A stretch of DNA of 64,000 bases from Catellatospora sp. IY07-71 (GCF_018326265.1 NZ_AP023360.1:1355501-1419500); one strand, 5' to 3'. Positions 1-9,505 are shown, numbered from the stretch's first letter. The notes: generated from the letters alone by a model not told the origin. Translations and numbers: made by a program.

Positions 1-174
1 CGCACCCTGCCGATCGAGGGCGTGCAGTTCCACCCCGAGTCGGTGCTCACCCAGGGCGGCCACCTGATGCTGGCCAACTGGCTGGCGTCCTGCGGCCACA
101 CCGAGGCCCTCGACCGTGCCCCGGCCCTGGCCGAAGAGGTCGAGCAGCGCCGCCTCGCCGCCTTCCCGGCGTAA
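1..174 (+). CDS. Aminodeoxychorismate/anthranilate synthase glutamine amidotransferase subunit, 3' end
   Basis: Frame 1 is open from the first base to a TAA at 172-174 and encodes the last 57 residues of a class I glutamine amidotransferase. The segment around [10 protein letters not shown] carries the family's His and Glu of the Cys-His-Glu triad, which releases ammonia from glutamine for PabB or TrpE. The 5' part, including the nucleophilic Cys, lies outside the window. It runs convergently to pknB, with a shared hairpin between them. A pabA/trpG-type gene beside pknB is the usual actinobacterial arrangement. Whether it serves folate or tryptophan synthesis cannot be decided here. Confidence 0.85.
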   Translation, partial: RTLPIEGVQFHPESVLTQGGHLMLANWLASCGHTEALDRAPALAEEVEQRRLAAFPA

Positions 175-187
175 CCACCCGCGAACG

Positions 188-223
188 AAACGGCGCCCGT
201 CCCCGAGGGGACGGGCGCCGTTT
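188..223. terminator. Bidirectional intrinsic terminator
   Basis: A perfect 16-bp inverted repeat (188-203 with 208-223) with a 4-base loop. The arms begin AAAC and end GTTT, giving a short T tract in either direction. It lies between two convergent stop codons and can serve both the amidotransferase gene and pknB. Confidence 0.8.
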
Positions 224-237
224 CCATGTCTCGGCGG

Positions 238-1938
238 TTACTCCGATGGCGACGGGCTGGGCGACGGCGACTCCTGTGCCTTCGCCTTGAACACCACGAT
301 GGTGACCTTGCTGCCCTTCGGCTTCAGGGTGCTCTGGCCGGGGTTCTGGTTCTGCACCGTGCCGACCCGGCTCGGATCGTCGGTCTCCTCGCCCTGGCGC
401 ACCTCGACCTCGAAGCCGAGCCGCTTCAGCTCCGCGGTGGCCGCCTCCTCCGACATGCCGATCACGCGCGGCACGGCCACCTGGTTGCCCTTGGAGACCT
501 TCACCTCGACGGTCGAGCCCTCGGCCACCTCCTCGCCGGCGGGCGGGTTCGTGTCGATCACAGTGCCTGCGGCCTTGTCGCTGTCCACCGGCACGAACTG
601 CGGCACCAGATTGAGCTTGCGCAGCGCGTCCTCGGCGAACGCCTGGGTGAGGTCCTTCAGCGGAGGCACCGTCTGGAGCGGCGCGCCGTTGCAGATCTGG
701 TAGACGACCTCGGCCTTCTCCTTCACCGCCTCGCCCTGGGCCGGGTCCTGCTCCACCACGGTGTTCTTGCGGCAGTCCGTGTTCAGCACCGGCTCCCCGA
801 TCTTCGGGGTCAAACCGGCGCTGGTCAGCAGAGCCTTGGCTTCGGCCTCGGTCTTGCCCATCAGGTTGGGGACCGGGATGTCCTTGGGCTGGTTGGCCAG
901 GATCAGGCCCGCGGTCAGCGCGACCACGGCCAGCACACCGAGCGCGGTGAGGGTGGCGATGACCCAGCCCGAGGCGCGGCGGCGTCGCGCGTCGCCCACC
1001 CGGGCGGGAGCGTTGCGGCCGGTGCCGGTGCGCGCCGGCGCCGTCATCGGGATGGTCTGCTCCTCGCGCAGCACCGGGGTCGCCATGACCGGGCGGCCCG
1101 CGGCGGCGCGCAGCAGATCGGCCCGCATCTCACCGGCCGACTGGTAGCGGTTGGCGGGGTTCTTCGACAGCGCCTTGAGCACCACCGCGTCGATGTCGGG
1201 GGTGACATCGCGGTTGGACTCGCTGGGCGCCGGCGGCTCCTCCCGTACGTGCTGGTAGGCCACGGCCACGGGGGAGTCGCCGACGAACGGCGGGTGCCCG
1301 CAGAGCAGCTCGAAGAGCACGCAGCCAGCCGCGTAGACGTCCGAGCGGGCGTCGACGGCCTCACCGCGCGCCTGCTCGGGAGACAGATACTGCGCGGTGC
1401 CGATGACGGCCGAGGTCTGGGTCATGGTGGTCGCACCGGACGCGAGCGCCCGCGCGATGCCGAAGTCCATGACCTTGACCTGTGCGTTCGGCGTGAACAT
1501 GACGTTGCCGGGCTTGATGTCCCGGTGGATGATGCCGTGGCGGTGGCTGAACTCCAGCGCGGCGCAGATGTCCGCGGTGATCTCCAGGGCGCGGCGTGGC
1601 ATGAGCCGGCCCTCGGCGGCGAGCACCTCCTTGAGGGTGCGCCCGGCCACGAACTCCATGACGATGTAGGGCAGCACCTCGCCGGAGGGCGCGCGCTCCT
1701 CGCCGGTGTCGTAGACCGCGACGATCGCCGGGTGGTTCAGGGCGGCTGCGTTCTGCGCCTCGCGGCGGAACCGCATCTGGAAGGTGGCGTCGCGCGCGAG
1801 ATCGGTGCGCAGCATCTTGATCGCGACGTCGCGCCCGAGGCGCAGGTCGCGTCCCCGGTGCACCTCGGCCATGCCGCCGTAGCCGAGCAACTCGCCGACT
1901 TGATACCTGCCACCCAGCAGGCGGGCCTGCGCGTTCAT
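238..1938 (-). CDS. pknB: PASTA-domain Ser/Thr protein kinase PknB
   Basis: A 566-residue membrane kinase that phosphorylates cell-wall and division proteins in response to extracellular muropeptides. The kinase domain spans about residues 12-270, with glycine-rich loop GYGGMAEV, catalytic Lys41, HRD at 138-140 and DFG at 158-160. A Thr-rich activation segment follows. A basic linker precedes one transmembrane helix near residues 330-350, then three PASTA repeats and a Ser/Pro tail. M. tuberculosis PknB has four PASTA units, so this one is shorter outside the cell. The ATG overlaps the pknA stop (ATGA), so it is translationally coupled and last in the operon. Confidence 0.95.
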   Translation of the reverse strand: MNAQARLLGGRYQVGELLGYGGMAEVHRGRDLRLGRDVAIKMLRTDLARDATFQMRFRREAQNAAALNHPAIVAVYDTGEERAPSGEVLPYIVMEFVAGRTLKEVLAAEGRLMPRRALEITADICAALEFSHRHGIIHRDIKPGNVMFTPNAQVKVMDFGIARALASGATTMTQTSAVIGTAQYLSPEQARGEAVDARSDVYAAGCVLFELLCGHPPFVGDSPVAVAYQHVREEPPAPSESNRDVTPDIDAVVLKALSKNPANRYQSAGEMRADLLRAAAGRPVMATPVLREEQTIPMTAPARTGTGRNAPARVGDARRRRASGWVIATLTALGVLAVVALTAGLILANQPKDIPVPNLMGKTEAEAKALLTSAGLTPKIGEPVLNTDCRKNTVVEQDPAQGEAVKEKAEVVYQICNGAPLQTVPPLKDLTQAFAEDALRKLNLVPQFVPVDSDKAAGTVIDTNPPAGEEVAEGSTVEVKVSKGNQVAVPRVIGMSEEAATAELKRLGFEVEVRQGEETDDPSRVGTVQNQNPGQSTLKPKGSKVTIVVFKAKAQESPSPSPSPSE

Positions 1939-3215
1939 CGCGTACGTCGTCCTTCGGTCATCTGGTCCATGCTCACGTGGTCAGTCCCGTTCAGCCACCC
2001 GGCGGCCGAAAGTGTGACGTGTTCGGAATGTGCCGGGATCCCCAGCGACTGGTTCTGCTTCTTGTTGTTCGCTTCCCGGGCCAGGTAGCCGAGGTAGCCG
2101 GCGCACGCGAGCACCGCCAGCATGCCGAGCACCACCAGGATCACGGTCAGGGCGGTACGCCCGCCGCCGCTCTCCTGCGCGGGAGCCTGCGGCCCGTACG
2201 GTACCCCGTGCACGGGGGTGAGCGGGGCAGGCGCAGCCGGGACGGCCGCAGATCCTCGCTGGTAGCCCCCGTTGGGGCGAACCGGGCCGGGCGTCGCGGG
2301 GCTCAGCGGGCGCGACGGCACCGGGGAGACCGGCGTAGCCGACACCGGGCTGGGCGACACCGGCTGCACCGGCAGGGTGGGACCGCTGCCGTGGGTGAGC
2401 GCCCCGGCGGCCTGCCGCGCGGCGCCGGCGAACGCTGCCGCCGACGGCCAGCGGTGCGCCGGGTTCTTGGCCATGGACCGCTCGACGATCTGGCGCACGA
2501 CCGGCGGGATGTCGCTCGGCATCGGCTTCGGGGTGCCGGTGACGTGCTTCATCGCGATCTCGAGCGGGGTGTCGCCCTCGTACGGCCGGTGACCGGTGAG
2601 GCACTGGTACGCCACCACACCGAGCGAGTACACGTCCGAGGCGGCCGAGGCGCCCTCACCGGAGGCCTGCTCCGGGGCCAGGTAGGAGGCAGTGCCCATG
2701 ACCGCGCCGGTCGCCGTGAGCTGGCTGGCCGCGGCGGAGCGGGCGATGCCGAAGTCGGTGAGCACGAGCGTGCCGTTGGGGCGTACCAGCAGGTTGCCCG
2801 GCTTCACGTCCCGGTGCACGATGCCCCTGTCGTGCGCGGCCTGCAGAGCCTCGGCGGCCTGCGCGACCAGCAGCATGGTGCGGGCCGGGGTGAGCCGGCC
2901 GACCTTGTTGAGCGTGCGCGAGAGCGGGTCGCCCTCGATCAGCTCCATGATCAGGTACGCCAGGTGCGCGTCGTTGCCGAAGTCGTAGATGCGCACCACG
3001 CCCGGGTGGTTGATGCCGGCCATCGTCTTCGCCTCCGCATGGAAGCGCTTGACGAAACCGGCCTCCTCCAGCAGCGCGGGGAGCATGACCTTGATGGCGA
3101 CGGTGCGGTCGAGCACCTCGTCGGTGCCCTTCCACACGTCGCCCATGCCACCGGAGGCGACGCGCTCGTCGATGCGGTAGCGGCTGTTCAGCACGGTGCC
3201 AGGGGAGACCATCAC
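1935..3215 (-). CDS. pknA: Ser/Thr protein kinase PknA
   Basis: A 426-residue Hanks-type kinase, partner of PknB in controlling cell elongation and division. The kinase domain fills roughly residues 12-270, with ASGGMGDV loop, VAIKVM lysine, HRDVKPGN and DFGIAR. A long Pro/Ser/Val-rich juxtamembrane linker leads to one transmembrane helix near residues 365-385 and a short extracellular tail without PASTA repeats, as expected for PknA. Two ATGs in tandem (3215, 3212) are possible; the first overlaps the pbpA stop. The gene overlaps pknB by four bases. Confidence 0.95.
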   Translation of the reverse strand: MMVSPGTVLNSRYRIDERVASGGMGDVWKGTDEVLDRTVAIKVMLPALLEEAGFVKRFHAEAKTMAGINHPGVVRIYDFGNDAHLAYLIMELIEGDPLSRTLNKVGRLTPARTMLLVAQAAEALQAAHDRGIVHRDVKPGNLLVRPNGTLVLTDFGIARSAAASQLTATGAVMGTASYLAPEQASGEGASAASDVYSLGVVAYQCLTGHRPYEGDTPLEIAMKHVTGTPKPMPSDIPPVVRQIVERSMAKNPAHRWPSAAAFAGAARQAAGALTHGSGPTLPVQPVSPSPVSATPVSPVPSRPLSPATPGPVRPNGGYQRGSAAVPAAPAPLTPVHGVPYGPQAPAQESGGGRTALTVILVVLGMLAVLACAGYLGYLAREANNKKQNQSLGIPAHSEHVTLSAAGWLNGTDHVSMDQMTEGRRTR

Positions 3216-4738
3216 TTGCCACCCTTGTCCTCGATCACGCCTCGCATGACCAGTCCAGCAATACGGGCGGCCTCACCGCTGCCGCCCTTCCCCGCATCAT
3301 CGAGGATGACCGCAACCGCGGCGACCGGCTTGCCGTCCTTCATCGCGAACCCGATGAACCAGCCGTCGGAGCCGGTGTTCGTCTCCTCGTCGGCCGTGCC
3401 CGTGCCGGTCTTGCCGCCGACCACGTAGCCGTCGATCTGCGCCTTCCGGCCGGTGCCGTTCTCGACGACGCTGACCATCATCTCGCGCAGCTGCGCGGCG
3501 ATGCTCGAGTTGCTGCACGTGGTGCGCAGCTGCTTGGGCGCCGCGGCGTACAGGCCGGTGGTCAGGTCGGGGCCGACCAGACGCTCGACCAGGTAGGGCC
3601 GCATCTGCGAGCAGTCGTTGGCGATCGCCGCCGCGACCATCGCGTTCTGCAGCGGGGTCACCTTGACCTCGTTCAGGCCGATCGACGAGATCGCGATGGC
3701 CGGCTTGTCGTCGCCGCCCGAGCTGGTAGTCAGCGGGCCCAGCACGCTCTCCGGCACCTTGGTGCCCCGGTCCGGCGCGGACAGGTTGCCGATCCGCAGG
3801 TCGTCGTCGTAGTAGCCCCAGCGGCGCGCGGTGTCGTTCAGGCGCTGCGAGCCCAGCTCGACGCCGAGGCGCGCGTACGCCGTGTTGCAGGAGACGGTCA
3901 GCGCCTCCTTCAGCGTGATCTGCGACTCGGGGCAGGTGCCCGAGGTCGCGTTCTTGATCACGTGCGTGGTGCCCGGCGCCTGGTAGCCCGGGCCCGCCTG
4001 CAGCGGCGTGTCCGGGTTGTTGCCGTTCTCCAGCGCCGCGGCCGAGACCAGCACCTTGAACGTGGACGCCGGCGGGTAGGTCTCCTGCAGCGCCCGGTTC
4101 AGCAGCGGGTTGCCCGCCTGGCCGGCCACCTTGTTGTACGCCGTCTCGGCCTTGGTCGTGTCGTGGGCGACCAGCGGGTTCGGGTCGAAGCTCGGGAACG
4201 AGGTCATCGCCAGGATCGCGCCGGTGTTCGGGTCCAGCGCGATCACCGCGCCCGACTTGGCACCCACCTTGTTCTTGGTGAGCTGCTCGTACGCCGTGTC
4301 CTGCGCCGTCTTGGACAGCGTCAGGGTGACGTTGCCGCCCGCCGTGTACGAGCCGGTGAAGATGTCCCGCAGCCGGTCGGCGAACAGCTTGTCCGAGCTG
4401 CCGGACAGGAAGTCGTTCTCCAGCTGCTCGATGCCGGTGGCCGCGCCGTTGACCGGCTTGTACCCGATCACGTGCGCGTACGCCGCGCCGTTGGGGTAGC
4501 TGCGCAGGTACTTCAGGTTGCCCTTGGTGGCCGTGGAGAGCGCGATCGGCTTGCTGCCGGGGTTGCTCACCATGATGTAGCCGCGCTGGCGGTTGTACTC
4601 GTCGATCTGCACGCGGTCGTTGTACTGGCTGGTCCGGTAGTCGTTGCCCTTGTACGCCTGCACCCAGTTCAGGTTGGCGAAGAGCAGACCGAACAGCACC
4701 ATGACGACGACGCCTACGCGTCTCAGCGGGGCGTTCAC
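3212..4738 (-). CDS. pbpA: Class B penicillin-binding protein PbpA (peptidoglycan transpeptidase)
   Basis: A 508-residue monofunctional transpeptidase that cross-links peptidoglycan in the periplasm, normally paired with RodA. An N-terminal signal anchor (residues 7-25) is followed by the dimerisation region and the transpeptidase domain. Active-site motifs are STFK at 215-218 (Ser215 nucleophile), SCN at 273-275 and KTG at 433-435. The GTG start is chosen because it overlaps the rodA stop and places the anchor at the N terminus. It is a likely substrate of the kinases encoded downstream. Confidence 0.95.
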   Translation of the reverse strand: MNAPLRRVGVVVMVLFGLLFANLNWVQAYKGNDYRTSQYNDRVQIDEYNRQRGYIMVSNPGSKPIALSTATKGNLKYLRSYPNGAAYAHVIGYKPVNGAATGIEQLENDFLSGSSDKLFADRLRDIFTGSYTAGGNVTLTLSKTAQDTAYEQLTKNKVGAKSGAVIALDPNTGAILAMTSFPSFDPNPLVAHDTTKAETAYNKVAGQAGNPLLNRALQETYPPASTFKVLVSAAALENGNNPDTPLQAGPGYQAPGTTHVIKNATSGTCPESQITLKEALTVSCNTAYARLGVELGSQRLNDTARRWGYYDDDLRIGNLSAPDRGTKVPESVLGPLTTSSGGDDKPAIAISSIGLNEVKVTPLQNAMVAAAIANDCSQMRPYLVERLVGPDLTTGLYAAAPKQLRTTCSNSSIAAQLREMMVSVVENGTGRKAQIDGYVVGGKTGTGTADEETNTGSDGWFIGFAMKDGKPVAAVAVILDDAGKGGSGEAARIAGLVMRGVIEDKGGK

Positions 4739-6198
4739 CGGCGGACACCTCCCGTCGACGCGGGGGTGCGCGCCGCATCAGAGATCCGCAGCAGCAGCGC
4801 CACCAGCAGCCAGTTGGCCACCAGCGACGAGCCGCCCGCGGAGAGGAACGGCGTGGTCTGGCCGGTCAGCGGGATCAGCTTGCTGATGCCGCCGATGATC
4901 ACGAAGACCTGGAGGCCCAGCGTGAACGCCAGGCCACCGGCCAGCAGCTTGCCGAACGAGTCGCGCACGGCGAGCGCCGCGCGCAGCCCGCGCGAGACCA
5001 CGAGCAGGTACAGCGCCAGCAGAGCGGTGAGACCGAACAGGCCGATCTCCTCGCCCATGCCGGCGAAGATGAAGTCGTTGCGGACCTCGGGCACCTCCAG
5101 CGGGCTGCCCGCGCCCGGGCCGGTGCCGAACAGGCCGCCCGTGCCCAGGCCCAGCAGCGACTGGACGAGCTGGTAGCCGCGGTCGTACGGCTCGGCGAAC
5201 GGGTCCAGCCAGATGTCGACGCGCTGCCCGAAGTTGGTGAACGGCCCGCCCACGATCCCGGCCAGCACGTACGCCAGCACGGCGCCGCCGAAGAAGAGGA
5301 TCAGACCGATGATCAGCCAGCTGACGCGCTCGGTGGCGACGTACAGGGTGACCACGAACATGCCGAAGTAGAGCAGCGAGGTGCCCAGGTCCTTCTCGAA
5401 GACGAGGACCAGGAGGCTCATCGCCCAGACCACGATGACCGGGCCCAGGTCGCGCCCGCGCGGGAAGTCGATGCCCAGCACGCGGCGGCTGGCCAGCGCC
5501 AGCACCTCACGCTTGCGCACGAGGTAGTACGCGAAGAAGGCCAGCAGCATCAGCTTGGCGAACTCACCCGGCTGGATGGCGAAGAAGCTGCCGAACCGGA
5601 TCCACAGCTTGGCGCCGTTGACCTCGGACACGCTGCCGGGCAGCACGGCGGGCAGCAGCACCAGGATGATGCCGCCGAAGCCGAGCGTCCAGGCGAACTT
5701 GGAGATCTCGCGGTGGTCGCGCACCACCCACAGCAGGCCCGCCGCGCCGGTCACCGCGATCAGCGTCCAGAGCAGCTGCTTGCCGCCGTCACCGGCGAAG
5801 ATGGCCAGGTCGGGTCGCGCGTCGGCGTCGGCCCGGCCCAGGTCGAGGCGGCGCAGGAAGGCCACGCCGAACCCGTTGAGCAGCGCCACGACCGGGATCA
5901 GGACCGGGTCGGCGAACGGCGCGCGCAGCCGGATGACCACGTGCAGGCCGAGGAACACGGCGGTGAGCACACCGGCCGGATACCAGAAGTCCATCGTGAC
6001 CGTGTCGAGCATGTTCGCCTCGACCGCCGCCAGGTATCCGGCGACCATGGCCATGCCGAGCAGCAGCAGCCACAGCTCGGTGCGGCGCACCTTGCGGGCG
6101 GCCGGATCCAGCCGGAACGACAGCGACGGCTTCGCCGCCACGGGCGTCTCCGGGACGGCCGCGGCTGCTGCGGGAGGGGCGGTATGGGGGGTGGTCAC
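4735..6198 (-). CDS. rodA: FtsW/RodA/SpoVE-family peptidoglycan glycosyltransferase
   Basis: A 487-residue SEDS protein that polymerises lipid II into glycan strands in the membrane. After a cytosolic Ala/Pro-rich N terminus of about 40 residues it has roughly ten to twelve hydrophobic segments. The conserved SEDS regions (IQPGEFAKL and GLGTGGLFGTGPGAG) are present. It starts with GTG 12 bp after the pstP stop and overlaps pbpA by four bases, so the SEDS/bPBP pair is translated together. Assignment to RodA rather than FtsW follows from the operon. Confidence 0.93.
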   Translation of the reverse strand: MTTPHTAPPAAAAAVPETPVAAKPSLSFRLDPAARKVRRTELWLLLLGMAMVAGYLAAVEANMLDTVTMDFWYPAGVLTAVFLGLHVVIRLRAPFADPVLIPVVALLNGFGVAFLRRLDLGRADADARPDLAIFAGDGGKQLLWTLIAVTGAAGLLWVVRDHREISKFAWTLGFGGIILVLLPAVLPGSVSEVNGAKLWIRFGSFFAIQPGEFAKLMLLAFFAYYLVRKREVLALASRRVLGIDFPRGRDLGPVIVVWAMSLLVLVFEKDLGTSLLYFGMFVVTLYVATERVSWLIIGLILFFGGAVLAYVLAGIVGGPFTNFGQRVDIWLDPFAEPYDRGYQLVQSLLGLGTGGLFGTGPGAGSPLEVPEVRNDFIFAGMGEEIGLFGLTALLALYLLVVSRGLRAALAVRDSFGKLLAGGLAFTLGLQVFVIIGGISKLIPLTGQTTPFLSAGGSSLVANWLLVALLLRISDAARTPASTGGVRR

Positions 6199-6210
6199 GA
6201 CGTCCTCAGG

Positions 6211-7578
6211 CTAATTCGACCGGCAGGGCACCGGGCTCGGCACCACCGGCTCGCTGGGCGGAGTGCTCGCCGCGGCGGGCGCCGGGGTGGCGCTCGGCGT
6301 TACGGCGGGCGACGGGCTCGGCGACGGCGAGGGGTCTGCCGAAGGCGGGCAGCTGGGCAGCAGGTTGTGGTTGCTCGGGTCGTCCTGGATCAGATTCTGC
6401 AGCCGGGCCAGGGCGTCGGCCTCGCTGTCGGCCTGGATGCCCTTGCGGACCTTGTCCTGGGCGACCGTGGTGAGGTCGTCCAGGGTCACCTCGCTGACCT
6501 CCTTGGCCTCCGACAGGTCGAAGCCGGCGATCTGGCCCGGCACGCCGCGGAACACCGCGACGTTGCCGGCCTCGGTCGCGCCGATGTAGAAGCGCGACTG
6601 CGAGTAGTCCCAGGCGAACCAGACCCCGGCGCCCAGCACCGCGAGCAGGCCCACCACGAGCAGGCCCGCGCGCAGCGGGTGCCGCGCGCGGCGGGCCGAC
6701 TGCTCGGCCGGGACCGGGACGGGCTCCTCCACGGCGGGACGCGGCGTGCCGGTGACCGCCGCGGCGCGCGCGGCGGGGGTCGACTCGACGTGGGTCTCGC
6801 TGCTGTTGCCGCGGTCCCGGGCGGCCGCGCCGCCGACCACCGGAGCCTGCTCGACGATGTCCTCGTCGGTGGCGTCCGCGATGATCACGGTGATGTTGTC
6901 CGGGCCGCCGCCGCGCAGCGCCAGCGCGATGAGGCGCTCGACGCACGCCTGCGGGTCGACGTACTCCCGCAGGGTCTGCCCGATGGTCTCCGCGCTGACC
7001 ACGCCGGACAGGCCGTCGGAGCAGAGCAGGTAGCGGTCGCCGGGATGCACCGGCCGGACCGTGTAGTCCGGCTCGATGTCCCGGCCGTCCATGGCCCGGG
7101 TCAGCAGCGAACGCTGCGGATGGCTGCTCGCCTCCTCCGCGCTGATCCGGCCCTCGTCCACCAGCATCTGGACGTACGTGTCGTCCTTGGTGATCTGGTT
7201 GAACTCGCCGTCGCGCAGCAGGTAGGCGCGGGAGTCGCCGATATGGGCCATGCCCAGCTTGGAGCCGGTGAAGAGCATCGCGGTGAGCGTGGTGCCCATA
7301 CCCTCCAGGTGGGGGTTGGCGTCCACGGTGTCGCGAAGCTGCTGGTTGGCGAGGTTGACGGCCGACCGCAGGGAATCGACGATCGCGTCACCGGGGACGT
7401 CCTCGTCGAGCGGGGCCATGGCGCCGATGACGATGTTGCTGGCGACGTCACCGGCGGCCATGCCGCCCATGCCGTCGGCAACGGCGAGCAGGCGCGGCCC
7501 GGCGTAGACGGAGTCCTGGTTTCCGTCTCTGATCAGACCGCGGTCGCTGCGGGCCGCGTAGCGCAGGATGATTGTCAT
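6211..7578 (-). CDS. pstP: PP2C-family Ser/Thr phosphatase PstP
   Basis: A 455-residue membrane phosphatase that reverses PknA/PknB phosphorylation. The PP2C domain covers about residues 1-240, with metal-binding motifs DGNQDS, ADGMGG, SDGLSG and GGPDNIT. A variable linker leads to one transmembrane helix near residue 310 and an extracellular part ending in Ser/Pro/Ala repeats. The reading frame is open 42 codons further upstream, but the ATG at 7578 is preferred: it starts directly with the PP2C fold and overlaps the fhaB stop. It sits in the standard position between fhaB and rodA. Confidence 0.95.
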   Translation of the reverse strand: MTIILRYAARSDRGLIRDGNQDSVYAGPRLLAVADGMGGMAAGDVASNIVIGAMAPLDEDVPGDAIVDSLRSAVNLANQQLRDTVDANPHLEGMGTTLTAMLFTGSKLGMAHIGDSRAYLLRDGEFNQITKDDTYVQMLVDEGRISAEEASSHPQRSLLTRAMDGRDIEPDYTVRPVHPGDRYLLCSDGLSGVVSAETIGQTLREYVDPQACVERLIALALRGGGPDNITVIIADATDEDIVEQAPVVGGAAARDRGNSSETHVESTPAARAAAVTGTPRPAVEEPVPVPAEQSARRARHPLRAGLLVVGLLAVLGAGVWFAWDYSQSRFYIGATEAGNVAVFRGVPGQIAGFDLSEAKEVSEVTLDDLTTVAQDKVRKGIQADSEADALARLQNLIQDDPSNHNLLPSCPPSADPSPSPSPSPAVTPSATPAPAAASTPPSEPVVPSPVPCRSN

Positions 7579-8063
7579 GGCCGTAATTCGAGGGACGTGC
7601 GGCCGATGCGAATCGGCACGCCGAGGGGTACGGGAGTAGGACCGCTCACCTTGCTGCGGTCCAGATACGTGCCGTTGGTCGAGCCGAGGTCCTCCACCAT
7701 CCACTGCCCGTCCCGAGGGACCAGACGGGCGTGCCGGGCGGACGCGTAGTCATCCGTGATGACCAGCGTGGAGTCCTCCGCCCGGCCGATCGTGATCGGG
7801 GCCTCGCCCAGTGTGATCTTGGTGCCGGCCAGCGAGCCCGCCGTGACGACGAGGGTGTGCGCGGCCCGGCCCTTCTTGACCTTGGCCGGGCGCGCATCCG
7901 CCGCCTGCGCGGCACCCGCGACGCCACGGGGCGCGGCGACCAGCCGGCCCGTGCGCGAGCCGGCGAACAGATCCCTTCGGATGACCCCGACCACCGTGAA
8001 CACGAAGATCCACAGCAGCACCAGGAACCCGAACCGGGCGGCGGTGAGAACGATCTCGGGCAA
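7575..8063 (-). CDS. fhaB: FHA-domain protein FhaB (FipA-like)
   Basis: A 162-residue protein with one N-terminal transmembrane helix (residues 9-27), a short basic linker and a C-terminal FHA domain (about 70-160; GRAEDS, SARHARL and GSTNGTYLD motifs) that binds phosphothreonine peptides. In mycobacteria the orthologue links kinase signalling to septal and elongation proteins. Translation appears to start at TTG 8063, only six bases after the fhaA stop. The stop overlaps the pstP start. Confidence 0.93.
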   Translation of the reverse strand: MPEIVLTAARFGFLVLLWIFVFTVVGVIRRDLFAGSRTGRLVAAPRGVAGAAQAADARPAKVKKGRAAHTLVVTAGSLAGTKITLGEAPITIGRAEDSTLVITDDYASARHARLVPRDGQWMVEDLGSTNGTYLDRSKVSGPTPVPLGVPIRIGRTSLELRP

Positions 8064-8069
8064 GGGCGA

Positions 8070-8825
8070 TCAGCCGTCCACGCGGAACGTCAGGGTCGTG
8101 GTGCCGATCTGGATCATGTCGCCCGGGTTGAGGGCGACCGCCGAGACCCGCTGGCCGTTGACCATCGTGCCGTTGGTGGAGCCGAGGTCGGTCAGGACCA
8201 CCTGGGCGCCGTCGAAGTCGAGCCGGGCGTGCCGCCGCGAGATGCCGACGTCGGGCAGGCGCAGGTTGGCCTGGTCGCCGCGGCCGATCGTGGTCGAGCC
8301 GATGGCCAGCGGGAAGGTCCGCCCGTCGCCCGACACCAGCCGGACGTTGCGCGCACCGCCGCCACCGCCGCCGTGCGGAGGAGCGGCCTGCTGGCCGCCG
8401 CCGTACGGCGGGTACTGCGGCGGAGCCTCGTAGCTCGCCTGCGGGGCCTGGTCGGCGGTGTAGACCTCGGCCGACACGCGGAACATGCCGGTGTCCAGCC
8501 CGTCACCGCGCTCGATCTCGACGATCACGTCGCCGTAGACGGTCCAGGCCTGCTCGCCGATGAACTCGGCCTGCGACTGCGCCAGCTCCTGGGCCAGCGC
8601 GGCCGCGTACGGCGCGAGCCGGCTGTGGTCGTAGGGCGAGAGATCGATCACATAGCGGTTCGGCACGAGCGTGCGCCCACCAACCAGGATCGCCTTGTGG
8701 GCCTCTGCCTCACGCTGCATGGCATTCAGGATCTCCACAGGGTGGACGACCCCCTTGAATACCTTCGCGAAGGCGCCCTCAACCAGGCCTTCCAGGCGTT
8801 TCTCGAAGCGTTGCAACACGCTCAC
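8070..8825 (-). CDS. fhaA: FhaA: DUF3662 plus FHA-domain protein
   Basis: A 251-residue cytoplasmic protein and first gene of the seven-gene operon. The N-terminal DUF3662 domain (about 1-120) is joined by a Pro/Gly/Tyr-rich linker to a C-terminal FHA domain (about 160-250; GRGDQAN, SRRHARL, GSTNGT). Mycobacterial FhaA binds phosphorylated MviN and restrains peptidoglycan synthesis. The linker is much shorter than in M. tuberculosis FhaA. The start is GTG (MSVLQRFEKRLE). The operon promoter should lie in the roughly 280 bp before tRNA-Leu; no clear -10/-35 pair was recognised there. Confidence 0.94.
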   Translation of the reverse strand: MSVLQRFEKRLEGLVEGAFAKVFKGVVHPVEILNAMQREAEAHKAILVGGRTLVPNRYVIDLSPYDHSRLAPYAAALAQELAQSQAEFIGEQAWTVYGDVIVEIERGDGLDTGMFRVSAEVYTADQAPQASYEAPPQYPPYGGGQQAAPPHGGGGGGARNVRLVSGDGRTFPLAIGSTTIGRGDQANLRLPDVGISRRHARLDFDGAQVVLTDLGSTNGTMVNGQRVSAVALNPGDMIQIGTTTLTFRVDG

Positions 8826-9103
8826 CGGTCCTCCTCGGGTTCCGAGGACATGATGTTATCTGCCCTCCACTCCCGCGTCTTCGCCCAATACGTCCGCCGT
8901 TGCCGGCGCCACGCCAGCATGACGACCATCTTGCCTCCGATTTCACGGTTGGCCAGGTGGTCGTGTTAGTGTTCTCCCCGCACCGCCCGCCGGGATAACC
9001 GGTTGGCGAGGCGAAGCAGGCATAGCGTAAGCTGTGCCAGCACGCAACGGGAGGTGACTCCCGAGCGACCCGCAGGGACTGCTAAAGTTCCTGCACACGC
9101 CGC

Positions 9104-9189
9104 GGGGAAGTGGCGGAATGGCAGACGCGCACGGTTCAGGTCCGTGTGCCCGAAAGGGCGTGGGGGTTCAACTCCCCCCTTCCCCACCA
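9104..9189 (+). tRNA. tRNA-Leu(CAG)
   Basis: An 86-nt class II tRNA. The acceptor stem GGGGAAG/CTTCCCC is perfectly paired, the anticodon stem CACGG/CCGTG encloses loop TTCAGGT (anticodon CAG), and there is a long variable arm. The T arm is GGGGG-TTCAACT-CCCCC, followed by discriminator A and an encoded CCA. A tRNA-Leu beside fhaA is a conserved actinobacterial landmark. Confidence 0.95.
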
Positions 9190-9191
9190 GC

Positions 9192-9224
9192 AAGAAGGCC
9201 TCCTCCGGGAGGCCTTCTTCGTTT
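9192..9224 (+). terminator. tRNA-Leu terminator
   Basis: A 12-bp perfect stem (9192-9203 with 9208-9219) and TCCG loop follow tRNA-Leu directly and end in TTCTTCGTTT. Confidence 0.85.
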
Positions 9225-9317
9225 CCCGGTCTCGCACCGGTCGGCGGGCCGGAGTGTCGGCCGTTTCACACAGAGATCGCTGATTCCGGTCACTTCCTCC
9301 TCAGCGCGGCGATTCAA

Positions 9318-9378
9318 GATCGCTAGTTTGTGTCCGAAAGTCGGGCCAGGCTGCACTTTCGGACATGTGATGGCGATC
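9318..9378. repeat. 61-bp dispersed palindromic repeat, copy 1
   Basis: An imperfect inverted repeat with about 24-bp arms that begins GATCGC and ends GCGATC, with a centre containing GTCGGGCC. A second element of identical length and boundaries lies at 40580-40640. No ORF is contained. It looks like a REP-type or non-autonomous palindromic element. Confidence 0.7.
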
Positions 9379-9505
9379 ATGCTTTCCAGCGTCACCCACC
9401 CCGGACCCCGCGACGGTTAAGAAGGGCACCTTCTTCTACGCGGAGCGTTAAGAGCGACCGGCATTAGGTGCGGACCTGGACAGGTAGCCGGTCGCGGGTA
9501 GCAAA

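Noticed and set aside
9003-9420. Overlapping ORFs around tRNA-Leu
   Set aside because: They read through the tRNA and terminator and have no ribosome site.
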